From Haematobia irritans (Eukaryota; Arthropoda; Insecta; Diptera; Muscidae), in assembly GCF_050003625.1 (NCBI RefSeq), contig NC_134400.1, positions 192,539,726 through 192,603,725 on the forward strand: a stretch of 64,000 nt of DNA. The letters are read 5' to 3'. Position 1 is the first letter of the stretch. Each line of letters opens with the position of its first letter. The notes beneath the pieces are model-generated. The model was not told where the DNA came from, did no database searches, and worked only from the letters and a program-made list of their open reading frames with translations. Shown piece by piece: positions 33,517-45,600 of the stretch. A program made the translations under genes and the position numbers.

Positions 33517-33797
33517 ATTTGAATAAAACTGTCTGTAAAACTGAATTTTCGTTCTTATAACAACAATATAGGTCCTTCTTTTTCCAATTCCGAAAGAAGG
33601 CACAGAATAATGTTTGCGGGCATTTATTAGAAAGGAAGTGCAAGGCATTTTAGCATGCATGATAGGAGAAGGCATATGGGAAGGTGTTAAGGATCCCAAA
33701 ATCATGGGTTAAGAAGGCATGATTTTTGCGGTACTTCGCAATTTTCCCGCTGGGTTGCTTCATATTCTTTGAACCCAACCACATGTAAGACTAGGTA

Positions 33798-33822
33798 ATT
33801 CGTGGTGTTATGCACCACGAAT
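33798..33822. other. 10-bp perfect stem-loop
   Basis: ATTCGTGGTG, loop TTATG, CACCACGAAT. Confidence 0.75.
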
Positions 33823-34301
33823 GTTGTATGGGTGAGTAGGCGTAAAGTTTAGAGATGTTGGCGTGAGAGTGGCTTTAGAGAGTATTTCGAGAGCATGGCA
33901 AAAGTATTCACACTAAAGGCTACAGTCATCATTTCAGCCTGATCAGACTCTAATATTCTGTCCCTTGTGGAAACGCAATCCTAAAAAAATTCTAATAATA
34001 AATAATAAATTGAAGTGAAAATAATGTGGCTTAATATTTCCAATTAAATAAAGATTTAAGTTTAAAGAGTCACGCACACATCTCCAATACATATTCCTGC
34101 ATATACTGTGAGAGTACTTATGCCAATGCCTGGGTGGGTAAAGTGATACAATAATAAAAGGTATCAGTTGTTATGTATAGTCTGGTTTTAAAGTGAGGCA
34201 TAAAAACAACTCTGAAATACAAAAAAAAATTCTTTCATTCGCAAGGCCAAAAGGAAAATGAAAGATGTTTTGAAGCATTTTACTTTTTACCATTTCTCTT
34301 T

Positions 34302-34306
<5 letters not shown>

Positions 34307-34340
<34 letters not shown>
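34307..34340. repeat. (TC)17 microsatellite
   Basis: Uninterrupted TC dinucleotides; it creates an RERERE frame on the minus strand. Confidence 0.95.
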
Positions 34341-34343
<3 letters not shown>

Positions 34344-34699
34344 GTTCAAGTGACATTTTTTGTAAGGGTTTTTTTTGGCATTTTTATCAACAACATTTGA
34401 ATCAAAGGTGTATTGCCGAGCATGATTTGAATTTCAATTTAAAAAGCATTAACTTGGGCCAAAACAAACTTGAGAGATAAACAAAATCGCAAAAAAGAAA
34501 AAAACAAAAAACTTTTGAACAAGGCAATTTACAAGAAAAACACAAAAAGATAATGAATATTGAAGTATTGCTACATATGTTTTTTGTTTGTTTCTAAGTT
34601 AAAGGTGAATTTAAATTTAAAAATTTTAAAGAAATTTTATGGGAAAGAGTCTGGAAGAGGACTTATATTACATGAGTAATTTCAATACCATGAATCACT

Positions 34700-36545
34700 A
34701 TTTTTATACCCACCACCATAGAATGGTGACGGGGGTATAATAAGTTTGTCATTCCGTTTGTAACACATCGAAATATCGATTTCCGACTATATAAAGTATA
34801 TATATTCTTGATCAGGGAGAAATTCTAAGACGATATAACGATGTCCGTCTGTCTGTCTGGCTGTCTGTCTGTCTGTCTGTTGTAATCACGCTACAGTCTT
34901 CAATAATGAAGCAATCGTGCTAAAATTTTGCACAAACTCGTCTTTTGTCTGCAGGCAGGTCAAGTTCGAAGATGGGCTATATCGGTCCAGGTTTTGATAT
35001 AGTCCCCATATAAACCGATCTCCCGATTTGGGGTCTTGGGCTTATAGAAATCGTAGTTTTTATCCAATTTGCCGGAAATTTGAAATTTATAGGTATTTTA
35101 TGACCATAAAGAGGTGTGCCAAAAATGGTGAGTATCGGTCCATGTTTTGGTATAGCCCCCATATAGACCGATCTCCCGATTTTACTTCTTGGGTTTATAC
35201 AAACCGCAGTTTTTATTCAATTTACCTGAAATTGGAAATCTAGAGGTATTGTAGGACCACAAATACGTGTGGCAAAAATTGTGAGTATCGGTCCATATTT
35301 TGGTATAGCCCCCATATAGACCGATCTCCCGATTTTACTTCTTGGGCTTATAGAAACCGCAGTTTTTATTCAATTTACCTGGAATTGGAAATCTAGAGGT
35401 ATTGTAGGACCACAAATACGTGTGCCAAAAATTGTGAGTATCGGTCCATGTTTTCGTATGGTTCCCATATGAAACGGCCTCCCGATTTGGGGTCTTGAGC
35501 TTATAGAAACCGTAGTTTTTATCCATTTTGTCTGAAATTTGAAATCTAGAAGTATTTTAGGACCATAAAGAGGTGTGCCGAAAATGATAAGTATCGGTCC
35601 ATATTTTGGTATAGCCCCATTTAGACCGATTTCCCGATTTTATTTCTTGGGCTTCTAGAATCCGAAGTTTTTATCCTATTTGCCTGAAATTGGAAATCTA
35701 GAGGTATTTTATGACCATAAAGAGGTGTGCCAAAAATGGTGAGTATCGGTCCATGTTTTGGTATAGCCCCCATATAGACCGATCTCCCGATTTTACTTCT
35801 TGTCTGAAATTGGAAATCTAGAGGTATTTTAGGACCATAAAGAGGTGTGCCGAAAATGGTAAGTATCGGTCCATATTTTGGTATAGCCCCCATTTAGACC
35901 GATTTCCCGATTTTACTTCTTGGGCTTCTAGAAACCGAAGTTTTTATCCTATTTGCCTGAAATTAGAAATCTAGAGGTATTTTCGGGTCATAAAGAGGTG
36001 TGCCGAAAACGGTGAGCATCGGTCCATATTTTAGTATAGCCCCCATAAGAACGATCTCCCGATTTAACTCCTTGGGTTTCTAGAAACTGTAGTTTTTATC
36101 TGATTTGCCTGAAATTGTAAATATTCTGGTATTTTAGGATCATTAATTATTTATCGGTCCATTTGGTAATGCCTCCATATAGACCGACTTCACTTCTTGA
36201 GGGGGTAGAAGGCGCACTGATCATGAAAATTGCTTGAAACTCAATGTAAAATTTCCAGATTTTACTTCTACAGATTTAAGATTTCAAATCAAGACGTTAT
36301 TTTATAATTTTCTTGCACACTTACAAGAGATGTTAATGATTCCTCTAAAACTCAAACCAAAATGGTTCTTATAAATCCAGAATCTTATATAGTCCTCATA
36401 GGTGAAATTTTTAAATTTATCTTCGGGAAGTGTCCTCAAGTCCTCAAGCCCTCCTGAAATTTCAAAGGAAACCCTAATATTTGGTTCATGGTGGTGGGTA
36501 TTTAAGATTCGGCCCGGCCGAACTTACTGCTGTATATACTTGTTG
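34700..36545 (+). mobile_element. complete family C DINE-like element
   Basis: 5' end TTTTTATACCCACCACCATAG with a (GTCT)n tract at 34846-34880, then about seven monomers containing CCGATCTCCCGATTTTACTTC and GAAATCTAGAGGTATT, spaced 153 bp where complete (ATATAGACCG at 35161 and 35314). It ends CATGGTGGTGGGTATTTAAG, the hairpin TTCGGCCCGGCCGAA and CTGTATATACTTGTT. It is related to family A at both ends. Confidence 0.8.
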
Positions 36546-36572
36546 TTATTCATTTTGTAATACATCGAAATA

Positions 36573-37493
36573 AAGGGTGGTTAAAATGTCAAGGGCCGAT
36601 GTTGATTTTGAATAAACCACAAACTATTTAGGAAATTATTGTAATTTTATTTTATTATGATATATTGATATTACTCAATTATGTATGGAACAAAATATCG
36701 GCCAAATGGGCGCCGCGAATTCGGTGGCACACCTCCATCCGATGGTCCAAATTTTCGATGACGCTGAGGCATAATGGAGGTTCTATGGCGTTAATGTGCC
36801 GAATTATTTCATCCTTTAGCTCTTGAATTGTTGCTGACTTATCGATGTACACCTTTTCTTTCAAATAACCCCAAAGAAAATAGTCCAACGGTGTCAAATC
36901 ACATGATCTTGGCGGCCAATTGACATCGCCATTACGTGAGATAACACGGCCATTGAATTTGTTGCCCAAAAGAGCCATTGTTTCGTTAGCTGTGTTGCAA
37001 GTGGCGCCGTCCTGCTGAAACCACATATCGTCCATATCCATATCTTCCAATACGGGCCATAAAAAGTTCGTTATCATCTCACGATAGTGAACACCATTCA
37101 CAGTAACTGCCTGACCGGCCTCATTTTGGAAAAAATACGGCCCGATGATGCCGCCGGCCCATAAACCGCACCAAACAGTCCTCCTTTGTGGGTGCATTAG
37201 TTTTTCGACAATCACTATTGGATTCTCATTCGCCCAAATGCGGCAATTCTGTTTATTGACGAATCCACTGAGGTGAAAATGTGCCTCATCACTGAAGACG
37301 ATTTTCTTCGAAATTTGATCATCCACTGTTGCCATTTCTTGGAACCATTTAACACGTTGTTGGATTGTGTATCTCTCCATGGTTCAAATTGAATAAGTCT
37401 GAAATAGAGAAATGTCAAATAAAATTCGGAAAAAAACTTGGCGTTTAGGTGTGGTTCACATTCAACATCGGCTCTTACAATTTAACCACCCTT
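36573..37493 (-). mobile_element. DD41D (rosa-like) mariner, internally deleted, both ends intact
   Basis: A 921-bp element between TA dinucleotides (36571-36572 and 37494-37495). The termini AAGGGTGGTTAAAATGTCAA and the reverse complement of TTACAATTTAACCACCCTT agree at most positions and extend about 30 bp (GGCCGATGTTGA / GAGCCGATGTTGA). It encodes an in-frame but shortened transposase on the minus strand. It could be mobilised in trans. Confidence 0.85.
36679..37380 (-). CDS. shortened DD41D mariner transposase (233 aa)
   Basis: DDE transposase of the IS630-Tc1-mariner superfamily. The catalytic triad is complete: D31 in VFSDEAHF, D124 in WFQQDGA, and D166 in LTPLDYF, with 41 residues between the second and third, which places it in the DD41D (rosa-type) group. 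Normal relatives are about 340-350 residues. Here the start MERYTIQQR is followed almost directly by the region just before the first catalytic Asp, so roughly 110 residues carrying the helix-turn-helix DNA-binding region are missing without a frame break. The usual CHTA after the second Asp reads CNTA. The protein would have a catalytic core but no specific end-binding, so activity is unlikely; a role as inhibitor is possible but unproven. The start is the ATG at 37378-37380, about 110 bases inside the terminal repeat, as expected for the family. Confidence 0.85.
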   Translation of the reverse strand: MERYTIQQRVKWFQEMATVDDQISKKIVFSDEAHFHLSGFVNKQNCRIWANENPIVIVEKLMHPQRRTVWCGLWAGGIIGPYFFQNEAGQAVTVNGVHYREMITNFLWPVLEDMDMDDMWFQQDGATCNTANETMALLGNKFNGRVISRNGDVNWPPRSCDLTPLDYFLWGYLKEKVYIDKSATIQELKDEIIRHINAIEPPLCLSVIENLDHRMEVCHRIRGAHLADILFHT

Positions 37494-37499
37494 TACATA

Positions 37500-37985
37500 A
37501 AATTTGTATATATACAAAATTTTTTTTAAAGTTTATTTTTGTACAAAATTTTGGCAAAATTTTATTTCTCTAGAAAATATTGTTAAACGTTTATTACTAT
37601 AGAAATTTTTGTCAAAATTTTATTTCTATAGAAAATTTTGTTAAAATTTTATTTCTATTGAAATTTTTGTTAAAATTTTATTTCTATAGAAAATTTTTGA
37701 AAATTTTCCGTAGAAAATTTTGCCAAAATTTTAGTTCCTTAGAAAATTTTGTCAAAATTTTATTTCTGTAACAATTTTACTTTTATAGAAAATTTTGACA
37801 AAAAATTTTTCATTTTTTCTTGCTATAGAAAATTTTGTCAAAATTTTACTTTTATAGAAAATGTTGTCAAAAAAATTTTGTAAATTTTTTTGCTATCGAA
37901 AATTTTGTCAAAATTTTATTTATACACATTGTTTTTTAAATGTTATGTATACACAATGTTTTTTTCGTATTTTATTTCTGTACAA
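37500..37985. repeat. 29-bp A/T satellite, small block
   Basis: About sixteen units of the TTTCTATAGAAA type; the right end meets a family A start. Confidence 0.85.
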
Positions 37986-39092
<1,107 letters not shown>

Positions 39093-39145
39093 TAACAGAT
39101 TGGCTGATAAGTCCCCGGTCTAACAAAGAAAAATACATTTTTTTG

Positions 39146-40195
39146 TCAATATTCGTTTTTATTATTCAACATAGTTCCCTTCAAGAGCGATACAACGATT
39201 ATAACGACCTTCCAATTTTTGATACCATTTTGGTAGTACTCCTTCGGTTTTGCCTCAAAATAGGCCTCAGTTTCGGCGATCACCTCTTCATTGCAGCCAA
39301 ATTTTTTCCCTGCGAGCATCCTTTTGAGGTATGAGAACAAGAAAAAGTCGCTGGGGACCAGATCTGGAGAATTGCAGCCAAATTTTTTCCCTGCGAGCAT
39401 CCTTTTGAGGTCTGAGAACAAAAAAAGTCGCTGGGGGCCAGATCTGGAGAATACGGTGGGTGGGGAAGCAATTCGAAGCCCAATTCATGAATTTTTGCCA
39501 TCGTTCTCAATGACTTGTGGCACGGTGGGTTGTCTTGGTGGAACAACACTTTTTTCTTCTTCATATGGGACCGTTTTGCCGCGATTTCGACCTTCCAATA
39601 ACGCCATATAATATTCACTGTTGATGGTTTTTCCCTTCTCTACATAGTCGATAAATATTATTCCATGCGCATCCCAAAAAACAGAGGCCATTACTTTGCC
39701 AGCGGTCTTTTGAATCTTTCCACGTTTCGGAGATGGTTCACCGGTCGCTGTCCACTCAGACGACTGTCGATTGGACTCAGGAGTGTAGTGATGGAGCCAT
39801 GTTTCATCCACTGTCACAAATCGACGGAAAAACTCGGGTGTATTACGAGTTAACAGCTGCAAACACCGCTCAGAATCATCAACACGTTGTTGTTTTTGGT
39901 CAAATGTGAGCTCGTGCGGCACCCATTTTGCACAGAGCTTCCGCATATCCAAATATTGATGAATGATATGACCAACACGTTCCTTTGATATCTTTAAGGC
40001 CTCTGCTACCTCTATCAACTTCATTTTACGGTCATTCAAAATCATTTTGTGGATTTTTTTTTGATGTTTTCGTCGGTAACCACCTCTTTCGGGCGTTCAC
40101 TGCGTTCACCGTCCTCCGTGCTCATTTCACCACGCTTGAATTTTGCATACCAATCAATTATTGTTGATTGCCCTGGGGCATTGATTTTGAGATAT
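39146..40195 (-). pseudogene. mariner DD34D transposase, broken
   Basis: Reading on the minus strand from about 40195: a partial helix-turn-helix region (QSTIIDWYAKFKRGEMSTE), a frameshift at an A-run near 40052, then a long frame 40045-39485 with WVPHELT and the first catalytic Asp in VTVDETWLHHY. A second frameshift near 39530-39560 leads into VLFHQDNPPCHKS (second Asp) and PPYSPDLAPSDFF (third Asp; 34 residues between). The catalytic C-terminal part is then tandemly duplicated with an 81-bp period (first copy from about 39291, second from 39372), and one copy has lost a base, shifting frame again. The normal end (AKPKEYYQNGIKNW) follows. It is inactive. It resembles mariners known from many flies. 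Confidence 0.85.
39291..39452. repeat. 81-bp tandem duplication inside mariner
   Basis: TTGCAGCCAAATTTTTTCCC starts at 39291 and again at 39372. The copies differ by a few substitutions and one deleted base (GAACAAGAAAAAG versus GAACAAAAAAAG). The duplicated part encodes the region around the third catalytic Asp. Confidence 0.9.
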
Positions 40196-40300
40196 TTTAT
40201 GTCGATATACTACTGTGGGAATAATATAAGAGGTTTTTTTTTTTGTTGTTTCCTTAAATTTAAAATAAATCAGTTTAATCTGCTTCAATTTATAACATTA

Positions 40301-41482
40301 AAACAAGTTAAGTAAGTCTAAAGTCGGGCGGGGCCGACTATATTATACCCTGCACCACTTTGTAGATCTAAATTTGCGATACCATATCCCATCCGTCAAA
40401 TGTGTTGGGGGCTATATATAAAGGTTTGTCCAAAATACATACATTTAAATATCACTCGATCTGGACAGAATTTGATATATTTATACAAAATCTATAGACT
40501 CAAAATTTAAGTCGGCTATTGCACTAGGGTGGAACACAATGTTAATAAAAAATATGGGAAACATCGCAAAAGTTTATTTATGATTTATCGCTCGATATAT
40601 ATGTATTAGAAGTTTAGGAAAATTAGAGTCATTTTTACAACTTTTCGACTAAGCAGTGGCGATTTTACAAGGAAAATGTTGGTATTTTGACCATTTTTGT
40701 CGAAATCAGTAAAACATATATATGGGAGCTATATCTAAATCTGAAACGATTTCAACCAAATTTGGCACGCATAGCTACAATGTTAATTCTACTCCCTGTG
40801 CAAAATTTCAACTAAATCGGAGTTAAAAATTGGCCTCTGTGGTCATTTGAGTGTAAATCGGGCGAAAGCTATATATGGGAGCTATATCTAAATCTGAACC
40901 GATTTCAACCAAATTTGGCACGCATAGCTATAATGCTAATTCTACTTCCTGTGCAAAATTTCAACTAAATCGGAGCAAAAAATTGGCCTCTGTGGGCAAA
41001 TGAGTGTAAATCGGGCGAAAGCTATATATGGGAGCTATATCTAAATTTGAACCGATTTGGCTGATATTTTGCAAGTTTTTCGAGACTCATAAAATATTCG
41101 GATGTACGGAATTTGAGGAAGATCGGTTGATATACACGTCAATTATGACCAAATCGGTGAAAAATATATATGGCAGCTATATCTAAATCTGAACCGATTT
41201 TTTCCAAAATCAATAGGGATCGTCTTTGAGCCGATATAGGACCCTATACCAAATTTTAGGACAATCGGACTAAAACTGCGAGCTGTACTTTGCACACAAA
41301 AATACATCAACAGACAGACAGACGGACAGACAGACAGACGGACATCGCTAAATCGACTCAGAATTTAATTCTAAGCCGATCCGTATACTAAAAGGTTGGT
41401 CTATGATTACTCCTTCTTGGCGTTACATACAAATGCACAAACTTATTATACCCTGTACCACAGTAGTGGTGAAGGGTATAAT
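40301..41482 (-). mobile_element. complete family B element, reversed
   Basis: It runs from AACAAGTTAAGTAAGTCTAA (3' end) to ACAGTAGTGGTGAAGGGTATAA (5' end). The (GACA)n tract near 41310-41342 is the GTCY microsatellite in complement. Monomers GGGAGCTATATCTAAATCTG recur. Confidence 0.8.
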
Positions 41483-42684
41483 TAACCTCTAACAAGCAGA
41501 CACCTCCCAAATGTGGTTTTACTGTATTTGTATTTGAGAGGTTTTACTGTATTTGTATTTTGTACCCAGACCCCCATCATATCCCGCTCTTTTAGGGATC
41601 GCGTAAAAATATGCCTTTAGAATATGACCCTATTTCTAAAGCTTACATAATCTGTTGTCTGCTGATATTATCCTCAAATCTTTGTAGGCCAAATCCACCA
41701 TGCAATTTGAAGTTAATATTAAAACGCTTGTCGTAAACATTAAACCTTTAATTAACCACCAAAAATTACCTCATTGTCATGTTATTACACATTTTTTAAA
41801 TTAAAAATCATTAAGTATGCTGGAAACCGTTTGCTATCTCATACACTCAAGAATCACATCACATTTAAATAATTTAGAAACCGAAATGTGTTCCTATACA
41901 AAACAAATACCTGTAAATGGGTAAATGGGTGTGTGTGTGGTTATGCCAGAACATGCCAAAGACATGTCTCTGAAGTTTACATTTTATTCGCTTTTCTTGT
42001 TGTTCTCTCTGATTCTCGTTCATTTTGCCACTGAATATGTGGATGGAACTTATTTTTTTGTTTTGTTTGTTAATGCAAACACAGATGACATTTGTCCTTT
42101 TGCTTGCATTAGCACGACCTGATGACAAGGCTTCATTTTTGCTACAACAAATGTTAACAATTTGCTTGAAATTTTAAGCCAAACAAACAGACAGACAAAT
42201 AAACCATAGAATCTAAAGTGAACATAGAATAGCATGGGTAAGAGAATATATATTTTTTGCGAGATAATTTTGAATAATTGTTGCAGTAAATATGAGTAAA
42301 ATCTATTAGTTTTATTTGGTTAATTGTATGTCTTTCATACGCACCCAGGTGCAGACATAAATAATATTACTTATACTACATAAGATTAATATATAGCTGG
42401 CAATTAATTACAATCGCATTATCTGTTACTTTATGCCGATATGATACAGTAAAAACATGGATAGTGATAAACCTATTTTGGGTATAAAATACATTTAAAC
42501 TGGAAATTTTGGCAAATCGGGTAAACATTATATTAGTGAACATTTTTTGAATTGCAAATGTGTCGACTTTAAAATTTTGTAACGATCTTAGCTTCCATCA
42601 GCAATGAACAAATACTACTTCTTCAAAAGAAGAACTTACTCACCATGGACTTTGAAATTAAAAAAAAAATTAAAAAATTAAAAT
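41483..42684. other. unique sequence, no gene supported
   Basis: Near 41510-41570 a ~22-bp direct repeat (GAGGTTTTACTGTATTTGTA) occurs twice. The rest is AT-rich and without a credible coding frame. Confidence 0.5.
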
Positions 42685-45600
42685 TTTACTTCTATAAAAA
42701 GTTTTCTCACAATTTTATTTCTATAGAAAATTTTGTCAAAATTGTATTTCTATAGAAAATTGTATTTCTACAAAAAAATTTGTTCAACTTTTATTTCTAT
42801 AGAAAATGTTCTCAAAATTTTTATTTCTATTGAAAATTTAGTCAAATTTTATTCGTATAGCTTTTTTATTGCTATAGAAAATTTTGTCAAAAATTTACTT
42901 CTATAGAAAATTTTGTCAAAATTTTATTTATATGGAAAATTTTGTCAAAATTTTATTTCTATAGAAAATTTTATTTCTATAGAAAATTGCATTTCTATAG
43001 AAAATTTTGTTCAAATTTTATATCTACAGAAAATGTTCTCAAAATTTTATTTCTGTTAAAAATTTTGTGAAAATTTTATTTCTGTTAAAAATTTTGTGAA
43101 AATTTTATTTCTATAGAAAATTTTGTCAAAATTTTACTTCTATAGAAAATTTGACAAAATTTTATTTAAATAAAAAAATTTTATTTCTATAGAAAATTTT
43201 GTCAAAATTTTATTTCTATAGAAAATTTTGTCAATATTTTATTTCTATAGAAAATTTTGTCAAAATTTTTTTTCTATAGAAAATTTTGTCAATATATTAT
43301 TTCTTTAGCAAATATTGTCAACATTTTAGTTCCACAGAAAATTTTCTCAACATTTTATTTCGATAAAAATTTCTTTAAAAATTTTATTTTTAGAGAAAAT
43401 TTTGTCAAAATTTCATATCTTTAGCAAATATTGTCAATATTTTATTTCTATAGAAAATTTTATCAATATATTATTTCTATAGAAAATTTTGTCAAAATTT
43501 TATTTCTTTAGAAAATTTTCTCACAATATTACTTCTATAGAGATATTGCCAAATTTTTATTTCTATAGAAAATTTTGTCAAAATCTTATTTCTGTGGAAA
43601 ATTTTTTTCACAATTTTATTTCTATTTCAAATTGTATCAAATTTGTATTTCTTTTGACAATTTTATCATAATTTTATTTCTATAGAAAATTTTGTAAAAA
43701 TTTTATTTCTATAAAATATTTTGTCAAAATTTTATATCTATAGGAAATTTTGTCAATATATTATTTCCTTAGCAAATATTGTCAAATATTAGTTCCACAA
43801 AAAATTTTGTCAACATTTTATCTCGATAAAAAATTTCTTTAAAAAATTTTATTTTTATAGAAAATTTTGTCATAATTTTATTTCTTTAGAAAATTTTGTC
43901 ATAATTTTATTTCTTTAGCAAATAATTTCAATATTTTATTTCTATAGACAATTTTATCAATATAGTATATCTATAGAAAATTTTGTTAAAATTTTATTTC
44001 TATAGAAAATTTTGTCAATATATTATTTCTTTAGCAAATATTGTCAACATTTTAGATCCACAAAAAATGTTGTCAATATTTAATTTCGATAAAAAATTTC
44101 TTTAAAAGTTTTATTTTTATAGAAAATTTTTTGCTATAGAAAATTTTGTCAAAAATTTACTTCTGTAGAAAATTTTGTCAAAAATTTACTTCTGTAGAAA
44201 ATTTTGTCAAAATCTTATTTCTATTGAAAATTTTGTCAAAATTTTATTTCTATAGAAAATTTGATGTCTATAGAAAATTGTATTTCTATAGAAAATTTTG
44301 TTGAAATTTTATAACTATATTTTATTTCTATAGAAAATTTTGTCAAAATTTTACTCCTATAGAAAATTTGGCAAAATTTTATTTCTATAGAAAATGTTGT
44401 AAAAATTTTATTTCTGTAGAAAATTTTATTTCTATAGAAAATTTTGTTCAAATTTTATATCTATAGAAAATGTTCTAAAAATTTTATTTCCGTTAAAAAT
44501 GTTGTCAACATTTTATTTCTATAGAAAATTTTGTCAAAATTTTATTTCTATAGAAAATTTTGTCAAAATTCTACTTCTATAGAAAATTTGGCTAAATTTT
44601 ATTTATATAAAATATTTTGTTAAAATTTTATTTCTAAAAAAAATTTTGTCAAAATTTTATTTCTATAGACAATTTTGTCAATATTTTTATTCTATAGAAA
44701 ATTTTGTCAAACTTTTTTTCTATAGAAAATTTTGTCAAAATTTAATATCTATAGAAAATTTTGTCAAAATGTTATTTCTATAGAAAATTTTGTTAAAATT
44801 TTATTTCTATAGAAAATTTTGTCAATATATTATTTCTTTAGCAAATATTGTCAACATCTTAGTTCCACAGAAAATGTTGTCAACATTTTATTTCGATAAA
44901 AAATGTCTTTAAAAATTTTATTTTTAGAGAAAATTTTGTCAAAATTTTATTTCTTTAGCAAACATTGTCAATGGTTTATTTCTATAGAAAATTTTATCAA
45001 TATATTATTTCTATAGAAAATTTTGTCAAAATTTTATTTCTTTAGAAAATTTTCTCAAAATTTTACTTCTATAGAGATTTTGCCAAATTTTTATTTCTAT
45101 AGAAAATTTTGTCAACATCTTATTTCTGTGGAAAATTTTTTTTCAAAATTTTATTTCTATAGCAAATTGTATGAAATTTTTATTTCTGTTGGCAATTTTC
45201 TCATAATTTTACTTCCATAGAAAATTTTGTCATAATTTTATTTCTCAAAATGTTAATGCTATAGAAAATTTTGTCAAAAATTTACTTCTAAAGAAAATTT
45301 TGTCAAAATTTTATTTCTATAGAAAATTTAATGTCTATAGAAAATTGTATTTCTATAGAAAATTTTGTTGAAATTTTATATCTATAGAAAATGTTCTCAA
45401 AATTTTATTTCTGTTAAAAATTTAGTCAAAATTTTATTTCTGTTAAAAATTTAGTCAAAATTTTATTTCTGTTAACAATTTTGTCAAAATTTTATTTCTA
45501 TAGAAAATTTTGTCAATATACATATTATTTCTTAAGCAAATATTGTCAACATTTTAGTTCCACAGAAAATTTTGTCAACATTTTATCGCGATAAAAGTTT

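Larger units (their letters stand above)
31170..33754. mobile_element. possible DNA element with 11-bp inverted ends
   Basis: CCCAGCGGGAA at 31170-31180 faces its exact reverse complement TTCCCGCTGGG at 33744-33754. Inside both ends the motifs AAGGCAT, AGGCCTT and ATGCCTTC recur many times (31285-31430 and 33590-33720). The centre holds a tRNA-like sequence, a family C fragment and a family B element. Only TT is shared at the outer flanks, so a clear target duplication is lacking. The unity of the whole interval is inference. Confidence 0.4.
33755..34699. other. unique sequence with a hairpin and (TC)n, no gene supported
   Basis: Includes a 10-bp perfect hairpin (33798-33822) and a (TC)17 tract (34307-34340). 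Poly-A and AT runs follow. No credible coding frame. Confidence 0.55.
39095..40200 (-). mobile_element. DD34D mariner, 5'-truncated and mutated
   Basis: One terminus is present right after TATA: ACAGATTGGCTGATAAGTCC CCGG. The transposase gene follows on the minus strand. No opposite terminus is found; the copy stops near 40200 in the helix-turn-helix coding region, shortly before a family B element. Confidence 0.8.

Noticed and set aside
34171..34356. RERERERE-rich frame
   Set aside because: Translation of the (TC)17 microsatellite.
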